Source: Fimenecus sp045633505
GTDB taxonomy: Bacteria; Bacillota; Clostridia; Oscillospirales; Acutalibacteraceae
DNA: 10,412 nucleotides
NCBI GenBank assembly: GCA_045633505.1
Contig: JAZQYK010000066.1
Location: 1-10,412, forward strand
Direction: 5' to 3'
Shown here: piece after piece, positions 1-6,421 of the stretch
Numbering within the stretch: position 1 is the stretch's first letter
Layout: every line of letters starts with the position of its first letter
Translations under genes and position numbers: made by a program
The notes under the pieces: model-generated
The model's database searches: none
What the model was told of the DNA's origin: nothing
The model's input: only the letters and a program-made list of their open reading frames with translations

Positions 1-1026
1 TACACATTCGTCAGGGTTAATGCCTTTGAATGGCTCTTTACCTGTATATTTCTTAACGGCTTCCTGAACTGCAGGAATTCTTGAAGAACCACCAACCATT
101 AGGATTTTGTTAAGTTGTGATGGTTGAAGTCCTGAATCAGCAAGTGCCTGACGAACAGGTCCCATTGTTGCTTCAACAAGGTCTGCTGTCATTTCATTGA
201 ATTTTGCTCTTGTGAGAGTTGTTTCAAGGTGCTTAGGACCCGTTGCATCTGCCGTAATGAACGGAAGGCTGATTTGAGACGTTGTTACACCTGAAAGCTC
301 AATCTTTGCTTTTTCTGCTGCTTCTTTAAGTCTCTGCATAGCCATTTTATCGTTGCGAAGGTCAACACCCTGCTCTTTCTTAAACTCGTCTGCAAGCCAG
401 TCGATAATTTTCTGGTCAAAGTCGTCACCGCCGAGACGGTTGTTACCTGCTGTTGCAAGAACTTCCTGAACACCGTCGCCCATTTCGATGATTGATACGT
501 CGAACGTACCGCCGCCAAGGTCATAAACCATAACCTTCTGGTCTTCTTCCTTATCGATACCGTAAGCGAGAGCTGCCGCAGTTGGCTCGTTGATAATTCT
601 CTTAACGTCAAGACCTGCAATTCTACCTGCGTCCTTTGTAGCCTGACGCTGTGAGTCTGTGAAATATGCAGGAACTGTAATAACTGCTTCTGTTACGGGA
701 GCGCCGAGATATGCTTCAGCATCAGCTTTAAGTTTCTGAAGCGTCATAGCTGAAATTTCTTGCGGTGTATAGTCTTTACCGTCAATGTTTACTTTATAGT
801 TTGTACCCATATGTCTTTTGATTGATGCGATTGTTCTGTCAGGGTTTGTAATCGCCTGACGTTTTGCAACCTGACCAACCATTCTTTCACCTGTTTTTGA
901 GAATGCAACAACTGACGGAGTAGTTCTTGCACCTTCAGCGTTAGCAATAACTACAGGTTCGCCGCCTTCAATTACTGCTACACATGAGTTTGTTGTACCT
1001 AAGTCAATACCAATTACTTTTGCCAT
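1..1026 (-). CDS. dnaK: Molecular chaperone DnaK (Hsp70), N-terminal part, cut by window edge
   Basis: DnaK is the cytoplasmic ATP-dependent Hsp70 chaperone. It works with GrpE, encoded just upstream, and with DnaJ, which is not in view. The 342 visible residues cover most of the nucleotide-binding domain. The phosphate-1 loop IGIDLGTTNS is at residues 5-14, NEPTAAALAYG at about 146-156, DLGGGTFD at 169-176 and GGSSRIP at 312-318. The visible part ends in GINPDECV. The N-terminal lobe is compact around residues 60-75, as in Gram-positive DnaKs, which lack an insertion found in the E. coli protein. The start ATG (1024-1026) is preceded by AGGAGG (complement of 1036-1041). The gene lies 55 bp after grpE on the same strand and should be cotranscribed from the CIRCE-controlled promoter at 2639-2705. 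The substrate-binding domain lies beyond the left edge. Identification is secure. Confidence 0.98.
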   Translation of the reverse strand, partial: MAKVIGIDLGTTNSCVAVIEGGEPVVIANAEGARTTPSVVAFSKTGERMVGQVAKRQAITNPDRTIASIKRHMGTNYKVNIDGKDYTPQEISAMTLQKLKADAEAYLGAPVTEAVITVPAYFTDSQRQATKDAGRIAGLDVKRIINEPTAAALAYGIDKEEDQKVMVYDLGGGTFDVSIIEMGDGVQEVLATAGNNRLGGDDFDQKIIDWLADEFKKEQGVDLRNDKMAMQRLKEAAEKAKIELSGVTTSQISLPFITADATGPKHLETTLTRAKFNEMTADLVEATMGPVRQALADSGLQPSQLNKILMVGGSSRIPAVQEAVKKYTGKEPFKGINPDECV

Positions 1027-1065
1027 AAATTTATTCCTCCTAATAGGTTTGTTTATAATATTCTT

Positions 1066-1082
1066 AACTGTTATAAACAGTT
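1066..1082 (-). repeat. Small inverted repeat between grpE and dnaK
   Basis: AACTGTT and AACAGTT form a perfect 7-bp stem around the 3-nt loop ATA. The repeat touches the grpE stop codon (1082-1084) and lies upstream of the dnaK ribosome binding site. It has no T-run, so it does not look like a terminator. It could be an mRNA processing or stability hairpin in the heat-shock transcript, but nothing in the sequence proves that. Confidence 0.4.
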
Positions 1083-1585
1083 TAATTAACAACTTTGACA
1101 ATTGCAGGACGAATTACTCTGTCGCCCATTTTGTATCCCGTTGAGAATACGTCTGAAATACTGTTTTCGGGAAGTTCACCGTCTTCACCGTGCATTACTG
1201 CGTTGTGAATATTTGGGTCAAAGGTTTCACCTTTTTCGCCAAATGACTCAACACCGAGTTTTTTGAAAGTTTCACCATACTGATTAAAAATCATTTCGAT
1301 ACCTTTTTTGAAAGAATCCAGGTCAGTAGCATCTGCACTCATCGCTCTCATAAAGTTATCATATACGGGTAAAAACTCTGCGATTGTAGAAGCCTTTGTG
1401 TCCCCATAAGCCATCTCTTTTTCTTTTTGTGAGCGTTTACGGAAATTATCGTACTCAGCCATAACACGAAGAAGTTTATCCTTTGTTTCGTTAAGCTCTT
1501 GCGTAAGTTTTTCTTCTTGAGTCGGCTCTGTATTTTCTGTTACCTCTTCAACAACCTCTTCAGGTGTTTGCTTTTCTTTAGCCAT
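1082..1585 (-). CDS. grpE: Nucleotide exchange factor GrpE
   Basis: GrpE is the dimeric cytoplasmic cofactor that releases ADP from DnaK. The 167-residue protein has the family layout. An acidic, low-complexity N-terminus (residues 1-25) leads into a long charged coiled-coil helix containing LLRVMAEYDNFRKRSQKEKE (about 38-57). The C-terminal beta-rich head carries GVESFGEKGETFDPNIHNAVM and the signature ending GDRVIRPAIVKVVN. The ATG at 1583-1585 is preceded by GGAGG, which lies inside the last codons of hrcA. The hrcA stop (1587-1589) is separated from this start by one base, which suggests translational coupling. The position between hrcA and dnaK matches the standard Firmicutes dnaK operon. 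Regulation is by HrcA at CIRCE through the shared promoter. Confidence 0.97.
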   Translation of the reverse strand: MAKEKQTPEEVVEEVTENTEPTQEEKLTQELNETKDKLLRVMAEYDNFRKRSQKEKEMAYGDTKASTIAEFLPVYDNFMRAMSADATDLDSFKKGIEMIFNQYGETFKKLGVESFGEKGETFDPNIHNAVMHGEDGELPENSISDVFSTGYKMGDRVIRPAIVKVVN

Positions 1586-1586
1586 T

Positions 1587-2615
1587 TTAATCCTCCAATG
1601 TATCGGACATTATACTGCCCACAATTTCTGTTAAATATTTAAGACTCGGAATAAGTCTTGCATAATCTATTCTTGTAGGTCCGATTAGACCTAATGCACC
1701 ACTATCTTTTCCACCAACGGAGTAATGAGAGAAGATAAGGCTTGAATCCTGCAACTCTCTGTAAAAATTCTCTTTACCAATAAGCACGTTTGTATCATTT
1801 TCAGTTTTATGACCTGAAAAGAGATTTGTGAGAGGTTCTCCACGTCTCAAAAACTCCATAAGCTCATAAGCATTTGGATAGTCCGTATAATTCAGCAAAT
1901 TCGACTGACCTTCGAGCAACAGTTGTGTTTGCTCGGTTAGTTGTGCCAAATCGGAAAGTGTTACAAGTAAAGGTGAAATCGCAAGTGATTTACTGCCTAA
2001 TGACAACGCAAGAGTTTGAATAAGTGCTATGCTTACTTCACTTGCTGATTTACCAATAAAATGCTTTGACACTATATTGTAAAATGTTTCTATCAATTCA
2101 AGATTTAATTCACTGTCTGTTCTGCATACTCGACTTTTTAAAATTCCTGACGATGAAAGCATAACCATCATAGCGGTGTGAGTGCCAAGTGGGACTAACT
2201 CAACTCTGCGGATTACTGCATTTTCATCAGTTGGTGTTGTTGAAACAACCGCACAGTTTGTAAGCTCAGCAAGAACCTGACCTGCCTGTTCCAAAATCTG
2301 TTGCGGTTCACCGCCTGCATCAGAAAGACGTGCTTCAATAAGTCGTTTTTCTTGAATTGGCAGTTCATAACGATTCATAAGTCGGTCAACGTAATAACGA
2401 TAACCTAACTGTGATGGAATTCTGCCAGCAGACGTATGCGGTTGGTCTAGAAAACCAAGTCTTGAAAGTTCTGCCATCTCATTACGGATTGTGGCGCTTG
2501 ACACGGGAAGTGATGAAAACTCAAGCAAAGTTTTTGAGCCGACAGGCTCACCCGTTGCAATATAGCGTTCAACTATAGCTGCAAGGATTTTTTCTTTACG
2601 CTCTGAAAGTTGCAT
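1587..2615 (-). CDS. hrcA: Heat-inducible transcription repressor HrcA
   Basis: HrcA represses class I heat-shock genes by binding CIRCE and uses GroEL/ES as its folding thermometer. With the chosen start the protein has 342 residues, near the usual family length. Its N-terminal winged helix is diagnostic: LSERKEKILAAIVERYI, GEPVGSKTL, SSATIRNEMAELSRLGFLDQ, then HTSAGRIPSQLGYRYYVDRLM. A GAF-like regulatory region follows, with a conserved tail (GLIGPTRIDYARLIPSLKYL). The frame stays open 12 codons further to a GTG at 2649-2651, but that codon lies inside the CIRCE spacer. The ATG at 2613-2615 begins the canonical MQLSERK and has an AGGGGTGATG ribosome binding site just upstream (complement of about 2618-2627). 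The gene is first in the operon and autoregulated by CIRCE. Confidence 0.96.
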   Translation of the reverse strand: MQLSERKEKILAAIVERYIATGEPVGSKTLLEFSSLPVSSATIRNEMAELSRLGFLDQPHTSAGRIPSQLGYRYYVDRLMNRYELPIQEKRLIEARLSDAGGEPQQILEQAGQVLAELTNCAVVSTTPTDENAVIRRVELVPLGTHTAMMVMLSSSGILKSRVCRTDSELNLELIETFYNIVSKHFIGKSASEVSIALIQTLALSLGSKSLAISPLLVTLSDLAQLTEQTQLLLEGQSNLLNYTDYPNAYELMEFLRRGEPLTNLFSGHKTENDTNVLIGKENFYRELQDSSLIFSHYSVGGKDSGALGLIGPTRIDYARLIPSLKYLTEIVGSIMSDTLED

Positions 2616-2638
2616 CTCATCACCCCTTTTTGTGTGGA

Positions 2639-2665
2639 TTAGCACTCTCACGATTAGAGTGCTAA
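2639..2665 (-). promoter_or_regulatory. CIRCE operator (HrcA binding site)
   Basis: This is a perfect match to the CIRCE consensus: TTAGCACTC (2639-2647), a 9-nt spacer, then GAGTGCTAA (2657-2665). It lies between the hrcA promoter -10 box and the hrcA start codon, at or just after the expected transcription start. That is the classical position for HrcA repression. It controls hrcA, grpE and dnaK. Confidence 0.98.
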
Positions 2666-2676
2666 CTCTGTTATAT

Positions 2677-2705
2677 AATATACATTATCTTGTAAAAAAT
2701 GTCAA
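2677..2705 (-). promoter_or_regulatory. Sigma-A type promoter of the hrcA-grpE-dnaK operon
   Basis: On the minus strand a perfect -35 box TTGACA (complement of 2700-2705) is followed after 17 bp by TATATT (complement of 2677-2682). Transcription should start near 2670, directly in front of CIRCE. Spacing and box quality are excellent, so a vegetative promoter repressed by HrcA is the natural reading. Confidence 0.88.
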
Positions 2706-2742
2706 GGAAATAATTGTAAATAAATTGTTAAGGATGAAAATG

Positions 2743-2771
2743 TTGACATTTTTATAATACTATGGTAACAT
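2743..2771 (+). promoter_or_regulatory. Promoter of the padR unit
   Basis: TTGACA (2743-2748) is followed after 17 bp by TAACAT (2766-2771), a 4/6 match to the -10 consensus. A TATAAT at 2753-2758 is only 4 bp from this -35 box, so it cannot pair with it. The -10 overlaps the palindrome at 2768-2781, which suggests repression. This promoter is divergent from the hrcA promoter, with their -35 boxes about 37 bp apart. Confidence 0.7.
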
Positions 2772-2781
2772 ATGCATATGT
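2768..2781. promoter_or_regulatory. Candidate PadR operator palindrome
   Basis: ACATATGCATATGT is a perfect 14-bp palindrome that begins inside the -10 region of the padR promoter. TAACAT is found at both flanks (2766-2771 and 2781-2786). PadR-family repressors often bind ATGT/ACAT-type dyads in their own promoters, so autoregulation is a reasonable inference. No binding evidence is available from sequence alone. Confidence 0.6.
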
Positions 2782-2813
2782 AACATAGGTATTTATTTTT
2801 AGGAGGTATATTT

Positions 2814-3140
2814 ATGGCAAAGAACGATTTAATGCATGGTAATACAAGTTTATTAGTATTATCACTTATTGAGCAACAAGATATGTATGGTTATCAGATT
2901 ATTAAAGAACTTAAAAGAAAGAGCGAGAATGTTTTTGAATTAAAAGAAGGCTCGCTCTACCCTATTTTACACGCTCTTGAGAATGAAAAATTCATTACTT
3001 CTTATATCGAAGAAACTGAGTCTGCAAGAAAGCGCAGATATTATCGTATTACTGACAAGGGCAGAAAGGAGTTGGCAGAGAAGAAAGAAGAGTTTTTCAC
3101 ATTCATTACTGCTGCAAGAAAAGTTCTCAATTTTGCGTGA
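2814..3140 (+). CDS. PadR-family transcriptional regulator
   Basis: This is a small 108-residue cytoplasmic DNA-binding protein, the typical size of PadR subfamily 2 regulators. The winged helix shows the family hallmarks: HGNTSLLVLSLIEQQDMYGYQIIKEL (about residues 9-34), the ELKEGSLYPILHALENEKFI segment (43-62) and the wing ARKRRYYRITDKGRKEL (70-86). A short C-terminal dimerisation helix follows. The ATG has a clear AGGAGG (2801-2806). The next gene starts 10 bp after the stop, with its ribosome binding site overlapping the end of padR. PadR genes are commonly paired with HAAS/DUF1700-type membrane proteins, and such a gene follows here. Autorepression through the palindrome at 2768-2781 is likely. 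The inducing ligand is unknown. Confidence 0.95.
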   Translation: MAKNDLMHGNTSLLVLSLIEQQDMYGYQIIKELKRKSENVFELKEGSLYPILHALENEKFITSYIEETESARKRRYYRITDKGRKELAEKKEEFFTFITAARKVLNFA

Positions 3141-3150
3141 GGTGATATTA

Positions 3151-4056
3151 ATGACTGAAAAATATCAAAAACTTAAAAAAGATTACTTATCTACCGCCTG
3201 TAAATCTATTCACAAGGACAAAAAACTTTATAAGCGCATATATAACGAATTATCTGAACATATGGACGATATGTATGAAGATTTTGTAAACGACGGCATT
3301 GACGAAAACTCTGTTTCCGATATGATTTTAAAAGAGATGGGTAATGCAGATGAATTGAATAAAGAATTATATCAAGCCAATAAAAAAAGATATTTAACTA
3401 CACGAACTATCACACTTTTAGTGAGAACTGCAATAATTATAATTTGTCTAATTTATGCACCACCCATATTGGATGAGTTCGTTGATTACGTGCAATATTT
3501 CGACGTGGAAGCTGTTGAAACTGCTCTAACTAAAGAATACGGCGAAATGACTTTTATAGGCAAATATGAAAGCAACGGTAGAAATTACAGGTTGTATATC
3601 CCAAAAACACAACCAGAAGATTGTTACGAAGTTTATTTTGCTGAATCAGCAAAATTTTTCGGCAAAAACCTTCCGAACAAATTCTGTGCGTATGGACACA
3701 ATTTTTATGGCTCGCCTCATATTACTTGTATGTTTACAAATTCAGGCGACTGTTTTATGTGTGAAAATGCTCGATTTGAAATCTTTCTTGTACCGTCAAA
3801 TGCAAAATATGTTTCATTTACATATAAAGCGTGTAGTGGTTGCAACCCATATGCAAAAGACGAAGATATAATAACAAGTGAAATCTTTGAAATAACTGAC
3901 GCACCTTGCGTTATTGAAGTGAAGTCTATTGAAGGATATTCAATGTATAAATATAACTATTTTGATGAAAATCTTAACCCAGTTGACAAACCATTTGATG
4001 AGCAATATGAAAAACCTACCAATTCAGTCGGTGGTACTACACATAGTATTATGTAG
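3151..4056 (+). CDS. HAAS/DUF1700-like single-pass membrane protein with cysteine-rich C-terminal domain
   Basis: The 301-residue protein starts at ATG 3151 behind GAGGTGA (3139-3145). The same frame is open from a TTG at 2977, but that stretch only shadows padR. Residues 25-75, including ELSEHMDDMYEDFVNDGIDENS and ILKEMGNADELNKEL, resemble the helical HAAS/DUF1700 module often encoded beside PadR. One hydrophobic segment spans about residues 86-106. The remaining roughly 195 residues form a domain I do not recognise. It has eight cysteines (158, 179, 193, 201, 204, 228, 231, 253), including two CxxC pairs: CFMC at 201-204 and CSGC at 228-231. By the positive-inside rule (KKRYLTTR before the segment) this domain is probably outside the membrane. 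A sensory or envelope-stress role is inference. No clear terminator follows. Confidence 0.85.
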   Translation: MTEKYQKLKKDYLSTACKSIHKDKKLYKRIYNELSEHMDDMYEDFVNDGIDENSVSDMILKEMGNADELNKELYQANKKRYLTTRTITLLVRTAIIIICLIYAPPILDEFVDYVQYFDVEAVETALTKEYGEMTFIGKYESNGRNYRLYIPKTQPEDCYEVYFAESAKFFGKNLPNKFCAYGHNFYGSPHITCMFTNSGDCFMCENARFEIFLVPSNAKYVSFTYKACSGCNPYAKDEDIITSEIFEITDAPCVIEVKSIEGYSMYKYNYFDENLNPVDKPFDEQYEKPTNSVGGTTHSIM

Positions 4057-4101
4057 CATAAAGATGCAAACATTAAAGGTGACCGCCCATCAATTTAGGT
4101 G
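4057..4101 (+). other. Short intergenic segment before the thrS promoter, no recognised element
   Basis: This stretch separates the membrane protein stop codon from the thrS promoter. It has a weak GCAT/ATGC dyad near 4057-4068 without a T-run, and no ORF with a ribosome binding site. Because no terminator is visible, transcripts of the padR unit may continue into the T-box leader. Confidence 0.5.
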
Positions 4102-4130
4102 TTGACATTGGGGTAAAATAAGTATAAAAT
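4102..4130 (+). promoter_or_regulatory. thrS promoter
   Basis: TTGACA (4102-4107) is followed by 17 bp and TAAAAT (4125-4130), a 6/6 and 5/6 match to the vegetative consensus. Transcription should start near 4137, immediately before the T-box leader. Confidence 0.85.
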
Positions 4131-4136
4131 ATATAC

Positions 4137-4395
4137 ATATTTTTAAAGCGTTGAGAAAGAACGACGGATAACCTAAATTTTCAGAGAGATTTCGGTTGGT
4201 GCGAGAAATCAATTTACTATCCTGAGACCACTTTCGAGCATTGGTGAAAACGAATTTCGGTTAAGCCAATCGTATTAACTGCGTTAAAGTTATTTGAGTG
4301 GCATAGTTATATAATTATGCAATACGGGTGGAACCGTGGAATGTTGTTTTTATAGCATTTCATCCTGTTTTATGGATGGAATGCTTTTTTATTTT
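4137..4395 (+). promoter_or_regulatory. Threonine T-box riboswitch controlling thrS
   Basis: This leader senses uncharged tRNA-Thr and allows readthrough when charging is low. In stem I, GAAAG (4155-4159) pairs with CTTTC (4231-4235) and GGATA (4166-4170) pairs with TATCC (4218-4222). The specifier-loop strand TGAGACCA (4223-4230) places the Thr codon ACC at 4227-4229. The distal AGAGAG and GGTTGGTGCGA loop are closed by GATTTC (4188-4193) and GAAATC (4205-4210). Stem III is an 8-bp hairpin at 4301-4320. In the antiterminator, ACGGG (4324-4328) pairs with CCTGT (4364-4368) and GTGGAATG (4336-4343) with CATTTCAT (4356-4363). They enclose the bulge TGGAACC (4329-4335), whose UGGA matches a tRNA ending UCCA. 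This excludes the terminator at 4355-4390. Pairings were done by eye. Confidence 0.96.
4355..4390 (+). terminator. T-box leader terminator (regulated)
   Basis: GCATTTCATCC (4355-4365) and GGATGGAATGC (4374-4384) form an 11-bp stem with one G-U pair and an 8-nt loop, followed by TTTTTT (4385-4390). Its 5' arm is the same sequence used by the antiterminator, so the two folds are mutually exclusive. It stops thrS transcription when tRNA-Thr is charged. Confidence 0.95.
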
Positions 4396-4408
4396 AATAT
4401 GTAATTAT

Positions 4409-4439
4409 TTACGGGATGCCGAGTCGTCGTCCCCTACAA
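4409..4439. repeat. Possible small intergenic hairpin repeat
   Basis: The segment between the T-box terminator and the thrS ribosome binding site is much more GC-rich than its surroundings. GGGATG (4413-4418) and CGTCCC (4428-4433) can pair, and the loop contains CGAGTCG. Read on the minus strand it begins TTGTAGGGGACGACG and ends ATCCCGTAA. This resembles the TGTAGGGG...CCCGTA short palindromic repeats scattered between genes in many gut Clostridia. That similarity is from memory and there is one copy here, so the call is tentative. Confidence 0.35.
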
Positions 4440-4457
4440 AAAAAGGAGTTATAGATT

Positions 4458-6410
4458 ATGGTAAAAGTAACACTTAAAGGCGACGTTATCAAGGAGTATG
4501 ATAACGGCATTACTGTCGCAGAAATTGCTAAATCCATTGGTATGGGTTTATACAAATCTGCTTGCGGCGGTAGAATTGACGGAGTATATTGCGATTTGAG
4601 AACACCTGTTAACACAGATTGTGCTCTCGAAATCGTAACTTTTGATGAAATCGAGGGTAAAAAGACCTTCTGGCACACTGCATCTCACATTATGGCACAA
4701 GCAGTTAAAAGACTTTACCCTGACGTAAAACTCGCTATCGGCCCGTCGGTTGACAACGGTTTTTATTATGATTTCGATTCAGAAGTTTCATTTACTCCTG
4801 AAATTCTCGAAAAAATTGAAGCAGAAATGAAGAAAATCGTCAAAGAGGATTTACCTCTTGAAAAATTCGAGTTATCCCCTGCTGAAGCACTTGCTATGAT
4901 GGAAGAAAAGGGCGAAATCTATAAGGTTGAGTTAATTCAGGAACACGCTGACAAAGGCGAACCTATTTCGTTCTACAAGCAAGGTGAATTTACAGAACTT
5001 TGCGCAGGTCCTCACCTTATGTCAACAGGCGGAGTAAAAGCATTTAAACTTACCGCATGTACAGGTGCATATTGGAGAGGTAACGAAAAGAATAAGATGC
5101 TTCAGAGAATTTATGCAACCGCATTCCCGAAGCAGTCAGCACTTGACGAGCATTTAACAATGCTTGAGGAAGCAAAGAAACGTGACCATAACAAATTAGG
5201 ACGTGAGCTTGAACTTTTCACAACAAGTGAGTTAATCGGTCAGGGACTTCCTATTATGCTTCCTAAGGGCGCCAGAATTATTCAGCTTTTACAGAGATTC
5301 GTTGAAGACGAAGAACAAAAGAGAGGTTGGTTGCTCACAAAGACTCCTTTTATGGCAAAGAGTGACCTTTATAAAGTATCAGGTCACTGGGACCACTACC
5401 GTGACGGTATGTTCGAGCTAGGTGATGCAGATGCGGCAGGAGCAAACAATGAAGAAATTTTTGCACTTCGTCCTATGACTTGCCCATTCCAATATCAAGC
5501 ATATTTGAACCGTCCTCGTTCTTACAGAGATTTACCACTTCGTTACAATGAGACATCAACTCTTTTCCGTAATGAAGCATCGGGTGAAATGCACGGTCTT
5601 ATCCGTGTTCGTCAGTTCACAATTTCAGAAGGCCACTTAATGTGTACTCCTGAACAGCTTGAAGAAGAATTCCAGGGTTGTCTCGAGCTGGCTATTTATA
5701 TGCTTAAAACTCTCGGTCTTTATGAGGACGTTTCTTACCGTTTCTCACAGTGGGACCCTGCTGACAAAGAAAAATATATCGGTACTCCTGAACAGTGGGA
5801 CGAAGCACAGGGAATTATGGGCAAAATCCTTGACCATCTCGGAATCAACTATGCTATCGGCATTGGTGAAGCCGCATTCTACGGTCCAAAACTTGATATT
5901 CAGATTAAGAACGTATTTGGCAAAGAAGACACTCTTATCACAATTCAGGTTGACCAGCTTCTTGCTGAAAAATTCGGTATGGAATACACAGATAAAGACG
6001 GTACAAAGAAAAACCCTTATATCATCCACAGAACGTCAATCGGCTGTTACGAACGTACACTTGCTCTTCTTATTGAAAAATATGCAGGTGCATTCCCACT
6101 CTGGCTTGCTCCTGAACAAGTAAGAATTCTTCCTATTGCAGACCGTCATCACGACCGTTCATTTGAAATCAAGAAAGAACTTGAAAAAATGGGTATGCGC
6201 GTTACTGTTGACGACAGAAGTGAAAAGACGGGCTATAAAATCCGCGAATCAAGACTCCAGAAATTGCCATATTGGATTATTGTTGGCGATAAAGAGGTTG
6301 AAGACGGCACAGTTTCAGTAAGTAAACGCGGTCAAGGTGACATTGGTTCAATGAACTTTGACGATTTCGCAAATATGCTCAAAGAAGAAATTGAAAACAA
6401 AGTAAGATAA
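4458..6410 (+). CDS. thrS: Threonyl-tRNA synthetase
   Basis: ThrRS charges tRNA-Thr with threonine in the cytoplasm and removes mischarged serine. The 650-residue protein has the full domain set. A TGS domain (about 1-62) is followed by the editing domain with HTASH (H73, H77) and CAGPH (C182, H186), at the same positions as in E. coli. The class II catalytic core spans about 245-545 and an HGTP anticodon-binding domain about 552-648. Likely zinc ligands are C342, H393 and H524. Motif 2 is FRNEASGEMHGLIRVRQF (R371) and motif 3 includes GCYERTLALLIE (R533). The core is unusual: CPFQ replaces the common CPGH, and FTISEGH stands where E. coli has FTQDDAH. The start ATG has AAAAGGAG (4441-4448). 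Expression depends on the T-box leader. The next gene follows after 11 bp. Confidence 0.98.
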   Translation: MVKVTLKGDVIKEYDNGITVAEIAKSIGMGLYKSACGGRIDGVYCDLRTPVNTDCALEIVTFDEIEGKKTFWHTASHIMAQAVKRLYPDVKLAIGPSVDNGFYYDFDSEVSFTPEILEKIEAEMKKIVKEDLPLEKFELSPAEALAMMEEKGEIYKVELIQEHADKGEPISFYKQGEFTELCAGPHLMSTGGVKAFKLTACTGAYWRGNEKNKMLQRIYATAFPKQSALDEHLTMLEEAKKRDHNKLGRELELFTTSELIGQGLPIMLPKGARIIQLLQRFVEDEEQKRGWLLTKTPFMAKSDLYKVSGHWDHYRDGMFELGDADAAGANNEEIFALRPMTCPFQYQAYLNRPRSYRDLPLRYNETSTLFRNEASGEMHGLIRVRQFTISEGHLMCTPEQLEEEFQGCLELAIYMLKTLGLYEDVSYRFSQWDPADKEKYIGTPEQWDEAQGIMGKILDHLGINYAIGIGEAAFYGPKLDIQIKNVFGKEDTLITIQVDQLLAEKFGMEYTDKDGTKKNPYIIHRTSIGCYERTLALLIEKYAGAFPLWLAPEQVRILPIADRHHDRSFEIKKELEKMGMRVTVDDRSEKTGYKIRESRLQKLPYWIIVGDKEVEDGTVSVSKRGQGDIGSMNFDDFANMLKEEIENKVR

Positions 6411-6421
6411 GGAGAAAACTT

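Noticed and set aside
285..620. Open frame on the minus strand inside dnaK
   Set aside because: It is a shadow of the dnaK reading frame with no recognisable protein features.
1066..1082. Terminator between grpE and dnaK
   Set aside because: The 7-bp stem is AT-rich and lacks a following T-run. The two genes are expected to be cotranscribed.
2616..2651. N-terminal extension of HrcA from a GTG at 2649-2651
   Set aside because: The GTG lies within the CIRCE spacer and has no ribosome binding site. The family begins at MQLSERK, where a good AGGGGTGATG precedes the ATG.
2753..2758. Perfect TATAAT as the padR -10 box
   Set aside because: It lies only 4 bp after the TTGACA, so it cannot pair with that -35 box. 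TAACAT at 17-bp spacing is preferred.
2977..3150. In-frame extension of the membrane protein back into padR from a TTG
   Set aside because: It overlaps padR in another frame. A strong GAGGTGA ribosome binding site precedes the ATG at 3151, and the HAAS-like region begins after it.
4409..4678. Minus-strand open frame over the thrS start
   Set aside because: It overlaps thrS and the leader, has no ribosome binding site and encodes no recognisable domain.
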